64,000 nucleotides of DNA from Aradus depressus (Eukaryota; Arthropoda; Insecta; Hemiptera; Aradidae), in contig OY759214.1 in the NCBI GenBank assembly GCA_963662175.1, forward strand, positions 5,456,001 through 5,520,000, read 5' to 3'. This document shows positions 22,601-34,840 of this stretch, piece after piece; position 1 is the stretch's first letter, and each line of letters opens with the position of its first letter. Below the pieces are notes generated by a model that was not told the DNA's origin, ran no database searches, and saw only the letters and a program-made list of their open reading frames with translations. The translations under genes were made by a program, and so were the position numbers.

Positions 22601-25600
22601 GTGTGAAAATGTATTACCTCAGGTTGGGAGCACATCCCAACTAGTGTGAAAATGTATTACCTCACGTTGGGAGCACATCCCAACTAGTGTGAAAATGTAT
22701 TACCTCACGTTGGGAGCACATCCCAACTAGTGTGAAAATGTATTACCTCACGTTGGGAGCACATCCCAACTAGTGTGAAAATGTATTACCTCACGTTGGG
22801 AGCACATCCCAACTAGTGTGAAAATGTATTACCTCAGGTTGGGAGCACATCCCAACTAGTGTGAAAATGTATTACCTCAGGTTGGGAGCACATCCCAACT
22901 AGTGTGAAAATGTATTACCTCACGTTGGGAGCACATCCCAACTAGTGTGAAAATGTATTACCTCAGGTTGGGAGCACATCCCAACTAGTGTGAAAATGTA
23001 TTACCTCACGTTGGGAGCACATCCCAACTAGTGTGAAAATGTATTACCTCACGTTGGGAGCACATCCCAACTAGTGTGAAAATGTATTACCTCACGTTGG
23101 GAGCACATCCCAACTAGTGTGAAAATGTATTACCTCACGTTGGGAGCACATCCCAACTAGTGTGAAAATGTATTACCTCACGTTGGGAGCACATCCCAAC
23201 TAGTGTGAAAATGTATTACCTCACGTTGGGAGCACATCCCAACTAGTGTGAAAATGTATTACCTCACGTTGGGAGCACATCCCAACTAGTGTGAAAATGT
23301 ATTACCTCACGTTGGGAGCACATCCCAACTAGTGTGAAAATGTATTACCTCACGTTGGGAGCACATCCCAACTAGTGTGAAAATGTATTACCTCACGTTG
23401 GGAGCACATCCCAACTAGTGTGAAAATGTATTACCTCACGTTGGGAGCACATCCCAACTAGTGTGAAAATGTATTACCTCACGTTGGGAGCACATCCCAA
23501 CTAGTGTGAAAATGTATTACCTCACGTTGGGAGCACATCCCAACTAGTGTGAAAATGTATTACCTCACGTTGGGAGCACATCCCAACTAGTGTGAAAATG
23601 TATTACCTCACGTTGGGAGCACATCCCAACTAGTGTGAAAATGTATTACCTCACGTTGGGAGCACATCCCAACTAGTGTGAAAATGTATTACCTCACGTT
23701 GGGAGCACATCCCAACTAGTGTGAAAATGTATTACCTCAACGTTGGGAGCACATCCCAACTAGTGTGAAAATGTATTACCTCACGTTGGGAGCACATCCC
23801 AACTAGTGTGAAAATGTATTACCTCACGTTGGGAGCACATCCCAACTAGTGTGAAAATGTATTACCTCACGTTGGGAGCACATCCCAACTAGTGTGAAAA
23901 TGTATTACCTCAACGTTGGGAGCACATCCCAACTAGTGTGAAAATGTATTACCTCACGTTGGGAGCACATCCCAACTAGTGTGAAAATGTATTACCTCAA
24001 CGTTGGGAGCACATCCCAACTAGTGTGAAAATGTATTACCTCACGTTGGGAGCACATCCCAACTAGTGTGAAAATGTATTACCTCACGTTGGGAGCACAT
24101 CCCAACTAGTGTGAAAATGTATTACCTCAACGTTGGGAGCACATCCCAACTAGTGTGAAAATGTATTACCTCAACGTTGGGAGCACATCCCAACTAGTGT
24201 GAAAATGTATTACCTCACGTTGGGAGCACATCCCAACTAGTGTGAAAATGTATTACCTCAACGTTGGGAGNNNNNNNNNNNNNNNNNNNNNNNNNNNNNN
24301 NNNNNNNNNNNNNNNNNNNNNNNNNNNNNNNNNNNNNNNNNNNNNNNNNNNNNNNNNNNNNNNNNNNNNNNNNNNNNNNNNNNNNNNNNNNNNNNNNNNN
24401 NNNNNNNNNNNNNNNNNNNNNNNNNNNNNNNNNNNNNNNNNNNNNNNNNNNNNNNNNNNNNNNNNNNNNNCCAACTAGTGTGAAAATGTATTACCTCAAC
24501 GTTGGGAGCACATCCCAACTAGTGTGAAAATGTATTACCTCACGTTGGGAGCACATCCCAACTAGTGTGAAAATGTCTACCTCACGTTGGGAGCACATCC
24601 CAACTAGTCGGTGAAAATGTATTACCTCACGTTGGGAGCAACTAGACCAACTAGTGTGAAAATGTATTACCTCACGTTGGGAGCACATCCCAACTAGTGT
24701 GAAAATGTATTACCTCAGGTTGGGAGCACATCCCAACTAGTGTGAAAATGTATTACCTCACGTTGGGAGCACATCCCAACTAGTGTGAAAATGTATTACC
24801 TCCGTTGGGAGCACATCCAACTAGTGTGAAAAATGTATTACCTCAGGTTGGGAGCACATCCCAACTAGTGTGAAAATGTATTACCTCACGTTGGAGCACA
24901 TCCCAACTAGTGTGAAAATGTATTACCTCACGTTGGGAGCACATCCCAACTAGTGTGAAAATGTATTACCTCACGGTTGGGAGCACATCCCAACTAGTGT
25001 GAAAATGTATTACCTCAGACGTTGGGAGCACATCCAACTAGTGTGAAAATGTATTACCTCACGTTGGGAGCACATCCCAACTAGTGTGAAAATGATTACC
25101 TCACGTTGGAGCACATCCCAACTAGTGTGAAAATGTATTACCTCAGGTTGGGAGCACATCCCCAACTAGTGTGAAAATGTATTACTCAGGTTGGAGCACA
25201 TCCCAACTAGTGTGAAAAATCGTATTACCTCACGTTGGGAGCACATCCCAACTAGTGTGAAATGTATTACCTCACGTTGGGAGCACATCCCAACTAGTGT
25301 GAAAATGTATTACCTCACGTTGGGAGCACATCCCAACTAGTGTGAAAATGTATTACCTCACGTTGGGAGCACATCCCAACTAGTGTGAAAATGTATTACC
25401 TCACGTTGGGAGCACATCCCAACTAGTGTGAAAATGTATTACCATCAGGTTGTGGAGCACATCCCAACTAGTGTGAAAATGTATTACCTCACGTTGGGAG
25501 CACATCCCAACTAGTGTGAAAATGTATTACCTCACGTTGGGAGCACATCCCAACTAGTGTGAAAAATGTATTACCTCACGTTGGGAGCACATCCCAACTA

Positions 25601-28600
25601 GTGTGAAAAATGTATTACCTCAACGTTGGGAGCACATCCCACTAGTGTGAAAATGTATTACCTCAGGTTGGGAGCACATCCCAACTAGTGTGAAAATGTA
25701 TTACCTCACGGTTGGAGCACATCCAACTAGTGTGAAAAGTATTACCTCACGTTGGGAGCACATCCCAACTAGTGTGAAAATGTATTACCTCACGTTGGGA
25801 GCACATCCCAACTAGTGTGAAAATGTATTACCTCACGTTGGGAGCACATCCCAACTAGTGTGAAAATGTATTACCTCACGTTGGGAGCACATCCCAACTA
25901 GTGTGAAAATGTATTACCTCACGTTGGGAGCACATCCCAACTAGTGTGAAAATGTATTACCTCACGTTGGGAGCACATCCCAACTAGTGTGAAAATGTAT
26001 TACCTCACGTTGGGAGCACATCCCAACTAGTGTGAAAATGTATTACCTCACGTTGGGAGCACATCCCAACTAGTGTGAAAATGTATTACCTCAGGTTGGG
26101 AGCACATCCCAACTAGTGTGAAAAATGTATTACCTCACGTTGGGAGCACATCCCAACTAGTGTGAAAATGTATTACCTCACGTTGGGAGCACATCCCAAC
26201 TAGTGTGAAAATGTATTACCTCACGTTGGGAGCACATCCCAACTAGTGTGAAAATGTATTACCTCAGGTTGGGAGCACATCCCAACTAGTGCTGAAAATG
26301 TATTACCTCACGTTGGAGCACATCCCAACTAGTGTGAAAATGTATTACCTCACGGTTGGGAGCACATCCAACTAGTGTAAAATGTATTACCTCAACGTTG
26401 GGAGCACATCCCAACTAGTGTGAAAATGTATTACCTCACGTTGGGAGCACATCCCAACTAGTGTGAAAATGGTATTACCTCACGTTGGGAGCACATCCCA
26501 ACTAGTGTGAAAATGTATTACCTCACGTTGGGAGCACATCCCAACTAGTGTGAAAATGTATTACCTCACGTTGGGAGCACATCCCAACTAGTGTGAAAAT
26601 GTATTACCTCACGTTGGAGCACATCCCAACTAGTGTGAAAATGTATTACCTCACGTTGGGAGCACATCCCAACTAGTGTGAAAATGTATTACCTCACGTT
26701 GGGAGCACATCCCAACTAGTGTGAAAATGTATTACCTCACGTTGGGAGCACATCCCAACTAGTGTGAAAATGTATTACCTCACGTTGGGAGCACATCCCA
26801 ACTAGTGTGAAAATGTATTACCTCACGTTGGGAGCACATCCCAACTAGTGTGAAAATGTATTACCCTCACGTTGGGAGCACATCCCAACTAGTGTGAAAA
26901 TGTATTACCTCACGTTGGGAGCAACATCCCAACTAGTGTGAAAATGTATTACCTCACGTTGGGAGCACATCCCCAACTAGTGTGAAAATGTATTACCTCA
27001 CGTTGGGAGCACATCCCAACTAGTGTGAAAATGTATTACCTCACGTTTGGGAGCACATCCAACTAGTGTGAAAATGTATTACCTCACGTTGGGAGCACAT
27101 CCCAACTAGTGTGAAAATGTATTACCTCACGTTGGGAGCACATCCCAACTAGTGTGAAAATGTATTACCTCACGTTGGGAGCACATCCCAACTAGTGTGA
27201 AAATGTATTACCTCACGTTGGGAGCACATCCCAACTAGTGTGAAAATGTATTACCTCACGTTGGGAGCACATCCCAACTAGTGTGAAAATGTATTACCTA
27301 CGTTGGGAGCACATCCCAACTAGTGTGAAAATGTATTACCTCACGTTTGGGAGCACATCCCAACTAGTGTAAAATGTATTACCTCACGTTGGGAGCACAT
27401 CCCAACTAGTGTGAAAATGTATTACCTCACGTTGGGAGCACATCCCAACTAGTGTGAAAATGTATTTACCTCAGTTGGGAGCACATCCCAACTAGTGTTG
27501 AAAATGTATTACCTCAACGTTGGGAGCACATCCCAACTAGTGTGAAAATGTATTAACCTCACGTTGGGGAGCACATCCCAACTAGTGTGAAAAATGTATT
27601 ACCTCCAGGTTGGGATGCACATCCCAACTAGTGTGAAAATGTATAACCTCAGTTGGGAGCACATCCCAACTAGTGTGAAAATGTATTACCTCAGTTGGGA
27701 GCACATCCAACTAGTGTGAAAATGTATTACCTCACGTTGGTAGCACATCCCAACTAGTGTGAAAATGTATTACCTCAGGTTGGGAGCACATCCAACTAGT
27801 GTGAAAATGTATTACCTCAACGTTGGGAGCACATCCCAACTAGTGTGAAAAATGTAACTTACCTCAACGTTGGGAGCACATCCCAACTAGTGTGAAAATG
27901 TATTACCTCACGTTGGGAGCACATCCCAACTAGTGGTGAAAAATGTATTACCTCACGTTGGGAGCACATCCCAACTAGTGTGAAAATGTATTACCTCACG
28001 TGGGAGCACATCCCAACTAGTGTGAAAATGTATTACCTCAGGTTGGGAGCACATCCCAACTAGTGTGAAAATGTATTACCTCACGTTGGGAGCACATCCC
28101 AACTAGTGTGAAAATGTATTACCTCACGTTTGGGAGCACATCCCAACTAGTGTGAAAATGTATTACCTCAACGTTGGGAGCACATCCCAACTAGTGTGAA
28201 AATGTATTACCTCAACGTTGGGAGCACATCCCAACTAGTGTGAAAATGTATTACCTCACGTTGGGAGCACATCCAACTAGTGTGAAAATGTATTACCTCA
28301 CGTTGGGAGCACATCCCAACTAGTGTGAAAATGTATTACCTCACGTTGGGAGCACATCCCAACTAGTGTGAAAATGTATTACCTCACGTTGGGAGCACAT
28401 CCCAACTAGTGTGAAAATGTATTACCTCACGTTGGGAGCACATCCCAACTAGTGTGAAAATGTATTACCTCACGTTGGGAGCACATCCCAACTAGTGTGA
28501 AAATGTATTACCTCACGTTGGGAGCACATCCTCAACTAGTGTGAAAATGTATTACCTCACGTTGGGAGCACATCCCAACTAGTGTGAAAATGTATTACCT

Positions 28601-28890
28601 CACGTTGGGAGCACATCCCAACTAGTGTGAAAATGTATTACCTCACGTTGGGAGCACATCCCAACTAGTGTGAAAATGTATTACCTCACGTTGGGAGCAC
28701 ATCCCAACTAGTGTGAAAATGTATTACCTCAGGTTGGGAGCACATCCCAACTAGTGTGAAAATGTATTACCTCACGTTGGAGCACATCCCAACTAGTGTG
28801 AAAATGTATTACCTCACGTTGGGAGCACATCCCAACTAGTGTGAAAATGTATTACCTCAGGTTGGGAGCACATCCCAACTAGTGTGAAAA
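16698..28890. repeat. 43-bp satellite array, about 280 units
   Basis: Unit: AAAATGTATTACCTCA, a 2-3 base variable joint, then GTTGGGAGCACATCCCAAC, then TAGTGTG. Each unit holds a 7-bp inverted repeat (GTTGGGA/TCCCAAC, 5-base loop). Variation in the left part is almost confined to the joint before TTGGG (GG, CG, ACG, CGG or TCG), giving units of 43 or 44 bp. GG and CG types alternate near 20.64-21.03 kb, an 86-bp higher-order repeat. An N gap interrupts at 24271-24470. The array would lie in the long intron after microexon C. Confidence 0.97.
24271..24470. other. assembly gap (200 N)
   Basis: Exactly 200 N inside the 43-bp satellite. The flanks are the same unit on both sides, so the true length of the array is unknown. 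Confidence 0.99.
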
Positions 28891-29215
28891 AGCGTCGCTT
28901 ATATTAGTTATGCCGACGACGACCAGGATCCCATGGGGCTATAAAACTATATGCCTTCACTCCATGAGAAAACCCTGTGGCTATCTAACAGTAAGACCAA
29001 GTTAGTGAAAGAAAATTCGAGGATAAAAAAAATACAAAATGAAGAAACAAGTGTACTCATCAACAATTCATTCAAGTTCAGTAAAATATTCATTTATTAA
29101 AAGCTCCATAACATTCTTGATATGAATTTTGTAGTTTGCAGCTCAAAAGGCAGAGGTCTAGAGGTGCTTAATGTCCATTGAAATGACCATGAATGATGAA
29201 AAACTTTTTTTTTAA
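28891..29215. other. spacer between two tandem arrays; no gene seen
   Basis: About 325 bp of unique-looking sequence with no open frame, element ends or clear exon. CTATCTAACAGTAAGACC contains splice-like dinucleotides but no open phase-1 segment. Confidence 0.4.
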
Positions 29216-30226
29216 CGGATTATTTATGAAATGCACCATTCCTGTGCATGCGAGGAGATTGGGTTAGAAAGCTTGGTGGAAACACAACCCAAAAAATCTT
29301 TAAAAACGTATTATTTATGAAATGCACCATTCCTTTGTATGCGAGGAGATTGGGTTAGCAAGCTTGGTGGAAACACAACCCAAAAACATCTTTAAAAACG
29401 GATTATTTATGAAATGCACCATTCCTTTGAATGCGAGGAGATTGGGTTAGAAAGCTTGGTGGAAACACAACCCAAAAACATCTTTAAAAACGGATTATTT
29501 ATGAAATGCACCATTCCTTTGAATGCGAGGAGATTGGGTTAGAAAGCTTGGTGGAAACACAACCCAAAAACATCTTTAAAAACGTATTATTTATGAAATG
29601 CACCATTCCTTTGTATGCGAGGAGATTGGGTTAGCAAGCTTGGTGGAAACACAACCCAAAAACATCTTTAAAAACGGATTATTTATGAAATGCATCATTC
29701 CTTTGAATGCGAGGAGATTGGGTTAGAAAGCTTGGTGGAAACACAACCCAAAAACATCTTTAAAAACGGATTATTTATGAAATGCACCATTCCTTTGTAA
29801 GCGAGGAGATTGGGTTAGAAAGCTTGGTGGAAACACAACCCAAAAACATCTTTAAAAACGGATTATTTATGAAATGCACCATTCCTTTGTAAGCGAGGAG
29901 ATTGGGTTAGAAAGCTTGGTGGAAACACAACCCAAAAACATCTTTTAAAACGGATTATTTATGAAATGCATCATTCCTGTGAATGCGAGGAGATTGGGTT
30001 AGAAAGCTTGGTGGAAACACAACCCAAAAACATCTCTTAAAACGGATTATTTATGAAATGCACCATTCCTTTGTAAGCGAGGAGATTGGGTTAGAAAGCT
30101 TGGTGGAAACACAACCCAAAAACATCTTTTAAAACGGATTATTTATGAAATGCATCATTCCTTTGTATGCGAGGAGATTGGGTTAGAAAGCTTGGTGGAA
30201 ACACAACCCAAGAACGTCTTTAAAAA
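29216..30226. repeat. 92-bp tandem array, 11 copies
   Basis: ACG(G/T)ATTATTTATGAAATG recurs every 92 bp (29216, 29307, 29399, 29491, 29583, 29675, 29767, 29859, 29951, 30043, 30135). Each unit also carries GATTGGGTTAGAAAGCTTGG and AACACAACCCAA, an inverted TTGGGTT/AACCCAA pair. The array ends where a candidate exon begins. Its last unit reads in frame into that exon. Confidence 0.95.
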
Positions 30227-30345
30227 CGAAGTGGTCGCAAATAAAATGAATCAACTCGAGGAGGCAATAAACAAAATATGGATATCCATAAATAGAATCG
30301 AATATGGATCTACTCTTTGGCTCGGACAACTATATAATCTATCAT
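30187..30345 (+). CDS. possible microexon D (phase 1-1, 159 bp), weak
   Basis: The open frame crosses out of the last 92-bp repeat unit (acceptor-like GATTGGGTTAG ending 30186) into unique sequence encoding NEVVANKMNQLEEAINKIW, then ends at a GTATAT donor-like site at 30346. Borders are phase 1 on both sides and the length is 53 codons. The acceptor has a poor pyrimidine tract and the C-terminal part is less convincing. If real, the 92-bp array was built from the 5' half of this exon and its intron. It could equally be a chance frame. Confidence 0.3.
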
Positions 30346-30477
30346 GTATATAATGTGGTAATAAAAAAAATGATGTTAATCTTAAATAAAATAAATAAAT
30401 AAATATATATATTAAGATAATAATAAATAAATAATAATAATTAAAACAAAAAAGAATAATTAAATAAACAATAAATT

Positions 30478-31469
30478 ACCACATTTCCTGTAGAAATTTT
30501 ATTTCTTTTCTTTTTCTAAATTTTGATTTCTACAGTAGTTTTTCGAAAAGGGCCCTTAAAAAAGATCAAAAGTTCAAGACGTGCAATTTTGAATAAAGTG
30601 CACTGTGATAATAGCTTGTTCGCTACCACATTTCCTGTAGAAATTTGATCTCTTTTGTTTATTTAAATTTTGATTTCTACAGTAGTTTGCCGAAAATTGC
30701 CCTAAAAAAATATTATCAATAATTTAAGACGTGCAATTTTTAAGAAAGTACACGTATACAACGAAAAAAATTCAATTAAACAAACTTTATCAAACCACAG
30801 TGCACCGTTTAAGAGCTAGCTCACGACTCCATTACATTTAACACTATTTCACAGCTGTTTTTTATATGTTTTCTTGTTTTGTTTCTCAAACACGTTGATA
30901 TATATATCTAATATATATATGATATTAGATTATAATAAAAAAAATTACTTTTTATTCATAAAAAAATGTTCCGTAGTGTACATCACAGCACGTATATTCA
31001 AAAAAATTTTCAATTTAAAAACTTTTCATTTGGATTTCTAAAGAGATGTCATCTTGCCTTCCAAATTTTGCAAAAATATAAAATCTAATCCAAAAGTTTT
31101 CAAATCATCTTACTGGGCCAACAGGGAAAATGAATAGAATAGAATTTTAGAGAACAAATATTGGGTTTATTTTCTTAAATCTACATTATTAAAATTAAAA
31201 AACTAAACATTGAAACAAACAAAAATCAAAAGAAAAATCTTAAAAACTAAATTCTTAACACTAATTCAATCTTTTTTGTTTTATATTTTGGCCATTTTTT
31301 TTTTTTTTTAATTAAGTTATATATTCCTGGGCATATATCCTGTGCATATAAACAAATAAAAGTACCGTCTTTTTGGATCAATTTCACCGTCAATTCTCTT
31401 CTATTTAGTTCATCACAATTTAAGCCTAAACACCACTGTCTACCTTCACTCAGACCGTCGCCATTCTTC
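30478..31469. repeat. old LTR relic related to LTR element B
   Basis: TACCACATTTCCTGTAGAAA, GATTTCTACAGTAGTTT, GACGTGCAATTTT, GGGCCAACAGGGAAAATGAA and TAGAATAGAATTT occur in the order seen in the LTRs at 49633 and 53862, but with many differences. It is interrupted by a younger solo LTR (30604-30987) and its right end by a Harbinger element at 31473. No coding sequence. Confidence 0.65.
30604..30987. mobile_element. solo LTR of element B family, internally shortened
   Basis: Begins TGTGATAATAGCTTGTTCGC and ends TGTACATCACA, matching the LTR ends at 49633-50431 almost exactly, but about 410 bp of the LTR middle is missing. A 4-bp duplication GCAC flanks it (30600-30603 and 30988-30991). It sits inside an older LTR of the same family. 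Confidence 0.85.
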
Positions 31470-31472
31470 TTA

Positions 31473-32539
31473 AGGTGAATACAGACTACTCTGACGTGAC
31501 GTGGGAATACGTCACGTCAGGCACTGTGGGACCACGTCAGACATGAAGCAGTGTTCACATTGGCCTCACTATAGCACATAAAACAACAAGTTGGTGTGCT
31601 TTGCATTTCCCGACAGTTTGTTTTGAACCTCCAACCATGAGTGTACTCCGTGTTTTTGACATGCTGGAAGAAGAAGAAGAAGAAGAAGAAATGGCTGCCC
31701 TGTTTGTTACATCTATTTATTGGTGTAGCCAACCTCCAACACATTCGTAGAAATTTCGTGAGACAAGCGGCCTCCACCCGAGATAAGTTCAAAAAGTACT
31801 TCGTTTCTGAACATGGTTCAGCAAGTTGTCCTTGGCAATGGCACTCCATTCGAAAGGGTAGAGTTGCTCCGTGACACGTCCAGTAATATTTATTTAATAG
31901 GCGCATTCGTGCTCTAAAATGCGCCTATCTGGGGCGTAGACAGAAAAAATTTTCGGGGGGGGGGGGGGGGAGGGGGGGGGGGTCATCAAGTGACCCATGT
32001 TTTTTATAGTAAATTTTTAAAATTTCTACATTTCCATGTAAAATTTATACATGGGGGTTAAAAACCCAAAACCCCCCCTGGCTACGCGCCACCAGCCTAT
32101 TGAACTATTATAAATTGTACAAACTAATAAAATATATGAAAAAAATAACTGTTTTCACTAACCTGGAATGCCGAGTTTTTCTCCTATTTTGTCCCAAGCC
32201 TCTTTCCTTGTATGCTGGTTTCGATATTCCCAGTTTGTTGGGTCGTACAGCACCGGATTTGACCTAACCAACTCAACTAACATGTCTTCCATCACTGGAA
32301 ATGGTATGTTTCTCTTCTGATGCCTTCCCACTACTGACAAAAAATCTAGAACTTTTGATATTCTTCCCACGCGTCATAACACGTGTTGCGTCAGGCTGCA
32401 TCATCCAACGTGTTCCCACGTCACGTCCGAACAATATGAACATAAGCACACAAAACCCTATGTTACATTTTCATATCACACGCATTATGACGTGAGTCCA
32501 CGTGTTCCCACGTCACGTCAGAGTAGTCTGTATTCACCT
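31473..32539. mobile_element. PIF/Harbinger-like transposon, non-autonomous
   Basis: Terminal inverted repeats begin AGGTGAATACAGACTACTCT and extend about 35 bp (to GACGTGACGTGGGAA). They are flanked by TTA at 31470-31472 and 32540-32542, the 3-bp TTA target duplication typical of PIF/Harbinger. A MADF-domain exon on the minus strand and a plus-strand frame beginning MSVLRVFDMLEEEE (31637 onward, encoded by a GAA repeat) face each other, as the two genes of Harbinger elements often do. The transposase catalytic part is absent. G tracts at 31945-31981 mark a further small insertion or expansion. Confidence 0.85.
32158..32370 (-). pseudogene. MADF (Myb/SANT-like) domain exon of the Harbinger element
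   Basis: The 70-aa frame contains LVELVRSNPVLYDPTNWEYR followed by RKEAWDKIGEKLG: the MADF pattern of Leu-Val near the start, Pro-x-Leu-Tyr/Trp-Asp in the middle and Ala-Trp-x-x-Ile-(x)-x-x-Leu at the end. In Harbinger elements a MADF protein serves as the DNA-binding partner of the transposase. A GT-type donor (CCAG/GTTAGTG on the minus strand) directly follows the frame, so it may be a first exon whose partner was lost. Confidence 0.75.
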
Positions 32540-32542
32540 TTA

Positions 32543-34349
32543 GGCCTCGACTCTCTCTACACACACTAGTAAAAACAGCTGATGGCCGTGTTTTGTTTTC
32601 TACATTCATTTGTTTTAAAATAAATGGTTTCTTATTATTTATAGAATAATAAATATTATTGATTTTTTTTTTTAATATTAATAATAATTTAGGTAATGTG
32701 TGTATTATTTTCACACATCACAATAAAGCTAATCTAAAATATATCCAAATATATATATAAAAAAAGTTTTGTACTGTACATTATGTTGATGAAATTATAA
32801 CAACATTTTTTGGCAAATTTTCAATTTACCGTAATTTGTTTTCTCATTCGCTAGGATGTTCTAAATTCACCAAATTACTATTATTCTCTGAAATAATAAT
32901 TAATTAATTATTTTCTCAGAATAAATAGTTATTTTTGTTTTCCCTATTGTTGGCTTCTGCTGAAGATTAGAGAGTAAAGAAAAATAAAAATAATCCTAAT
33001 CGGTACTACATATATATGTACATGTATATTGAAACAACCAACATAGGGTACTCTTTTAAATAATCTCAGAGTTCTATTTAATTATATTTTCGTGAATTCT
33101 TTTAAGGAGCGGGTAGACATGCGAGACACAGAATCTTTCTTACCTGGGTTTGTATAAAGACAAACATATTAATATTTAGAAGTTAAAATTGGAAAAGAAA
33201 GGGCGATTCAAAAAATTAAAAGATTTTACATAGATTTAAATTCATATATTTTTATATACTCTTTTACGACATCAATATTACAAAAATATCTTTCTTATAA
33301 TCATCTTTTTTTAAATAAATTATGAACATTACAACAAACTGCTCATTGTACAATTTTCAATAATACGACCAATACGGAGATATTACATGTGGTTTTATAT
33401 TTGACTTTTAATGAACCTTTATGAATCTAAAATAATTTTAAGAGAAGTTACGTTTTCCTTTTTTTTAAGGCATTTCTTTTATGAAGTTATAGACCGTTTA
33501 TATTATTTTTACGTAGATAAAAAGTTGTACTCATCAAATTGGTGATATGTTGTGATGAATGACTCCTCTTCCAGTCAGACAAAATCGTCTCATCAAACCC
33601 TCTTCACCATGTGGGTTTCAGCCATTGTTCGCTCAATCCATGAAGTTAATCCGAAGATATAACGAGCATCCGATACTTCCAGTGCGATCCTATGGTATAT
33701 GGGTGTTCATATCCGGAACTGTTCAGGGGGAAATTAGTGTGGACTTTACTGCACTACACTTAATACAAAATAAAGACTTGGGAACTACATTCGGTCAAAA
33801 GACCGGAGTAGGGAACACTAGTTCGGTGACCACTCTCTCACTCTCTCCTCACTACACCCACCACCACACTGCTCTTGGATTCGTCACCAGTCTTTTTTCT
33901 CCCCTCTCCAATCTATCACACCGTGGACACAATTCATTATATTATATTGTTTTTTTTTTTTTTTATGCCTTTTTATTTTAAACAATATTTAATTGTTATT
34001 TAAATTTATATAACAAATTTTCCTAGACTATAATTATTAATTATAGAAACAATATTAATTATTCATAAAAAAAAACACGCATAGCATATTCTCTTTCCCG
34101 CCTAAATATTCAAATTTGAAAATCTTTAACTTACTCATTAAGTTGTAGTTATTTCTTTTTATTTTACTTTACTTTACCCATTTTCCTGGGTGTCCATCAT
34201 GTGGCAGGTGACTCGAACCGTCACAATATATACAATGGATTTTGAAACTGAAAACAGACGTTAGACGTATTAGCTAATGTAAACATTATTAGATCCAAGA
34301 AACAATTTTGTGCAAAGATTCGTTTGAGAGACATTAGTCTAAGAGAATC
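32543..34349. other. no recognised gene
   Basis: Mostly AT-rich. Sequence after 32543 (GGCCTCGACTCTCTCTAC) continues the old LTR interrupted by the Harbinger element. The frame at 33559-33981 is 140 aa and of more normal composition over its first half, but I recognise no domain and its end is a T-run; it may be a repeat fragment. Confidence 0.4.
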
Positions 34350-34840
34350 ATGCCGGTTTTTTACAGCGCGGGAATACGTAACCATGATTTATGTTTACGG
34401 GCCGCTGGAGGCAACAGTCTGCTAGCAGAACAAATTTACCGAAATGTATTCCCAAATCTACAAATATGGGCTATCGGATTATGGGAGAACCTGGTTCGAT
34501 TCCAAGACAACCTAATTATGCCGGTTCGCGACCAAGAGATGTCGATGATATTTTAGAGCGCTTTTACAATAATCCGTTCACGAGCACCCGGCGCGTTGCT
34601 GGAAGGTGGATTGGACGGTATGAACCGGCTCGGAGTCCTGACCTGGCGCCATTAGATTTTTATGTGTGGGCACTCTAAAGTCCCGTATGTACAGCGTATC
34701 TATTGATGATAGGGACCAATTAATCGCGAGAATTCAAGAGGTTTGTGAGGAGATGAGAACAAACAGGCTTGAGATTCAACGGGCCACCACATCCGTTCTA
34801 ACGAGGAGTCAATTGTGAGAAGATGGAGATCTGTTTCAGC
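34350..34840 (+). pseudogene. DUF4817/mariner-like transposase fragment, internally deleted
   Basis: The plus-strand frame from 34391 has a helix-turn-helix-type segment (PRDVDDILERFYNNPFTSTR, RVAG) and, only some 10 residues later, PARSPDLAPLDFYVWAL, the '(W)ARSPDLxPLDFFLWG' catalytic-end motif of Tc1/mariner-related transposases. The roughly 200 residues that normally separate them are missing. Downstream bases to about 34830 still resemble the C-terminal tail (DDRDQLIARIQEVCEEMRTN) in another frame. No terminal repeats were identified. Confidence 0.7.

Noticed and set aside
24242..24688. Open frames in and across the N gap
   Set aside because: They consist of unknown residues or satellite units; no coding meaning.
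16698..28890. CRISPR-like array of short palindromic repeats
   Set aside because: The units are contiguous with no unique spacers, the host is eukaryotic and no cas genes are present; it is a satellite.
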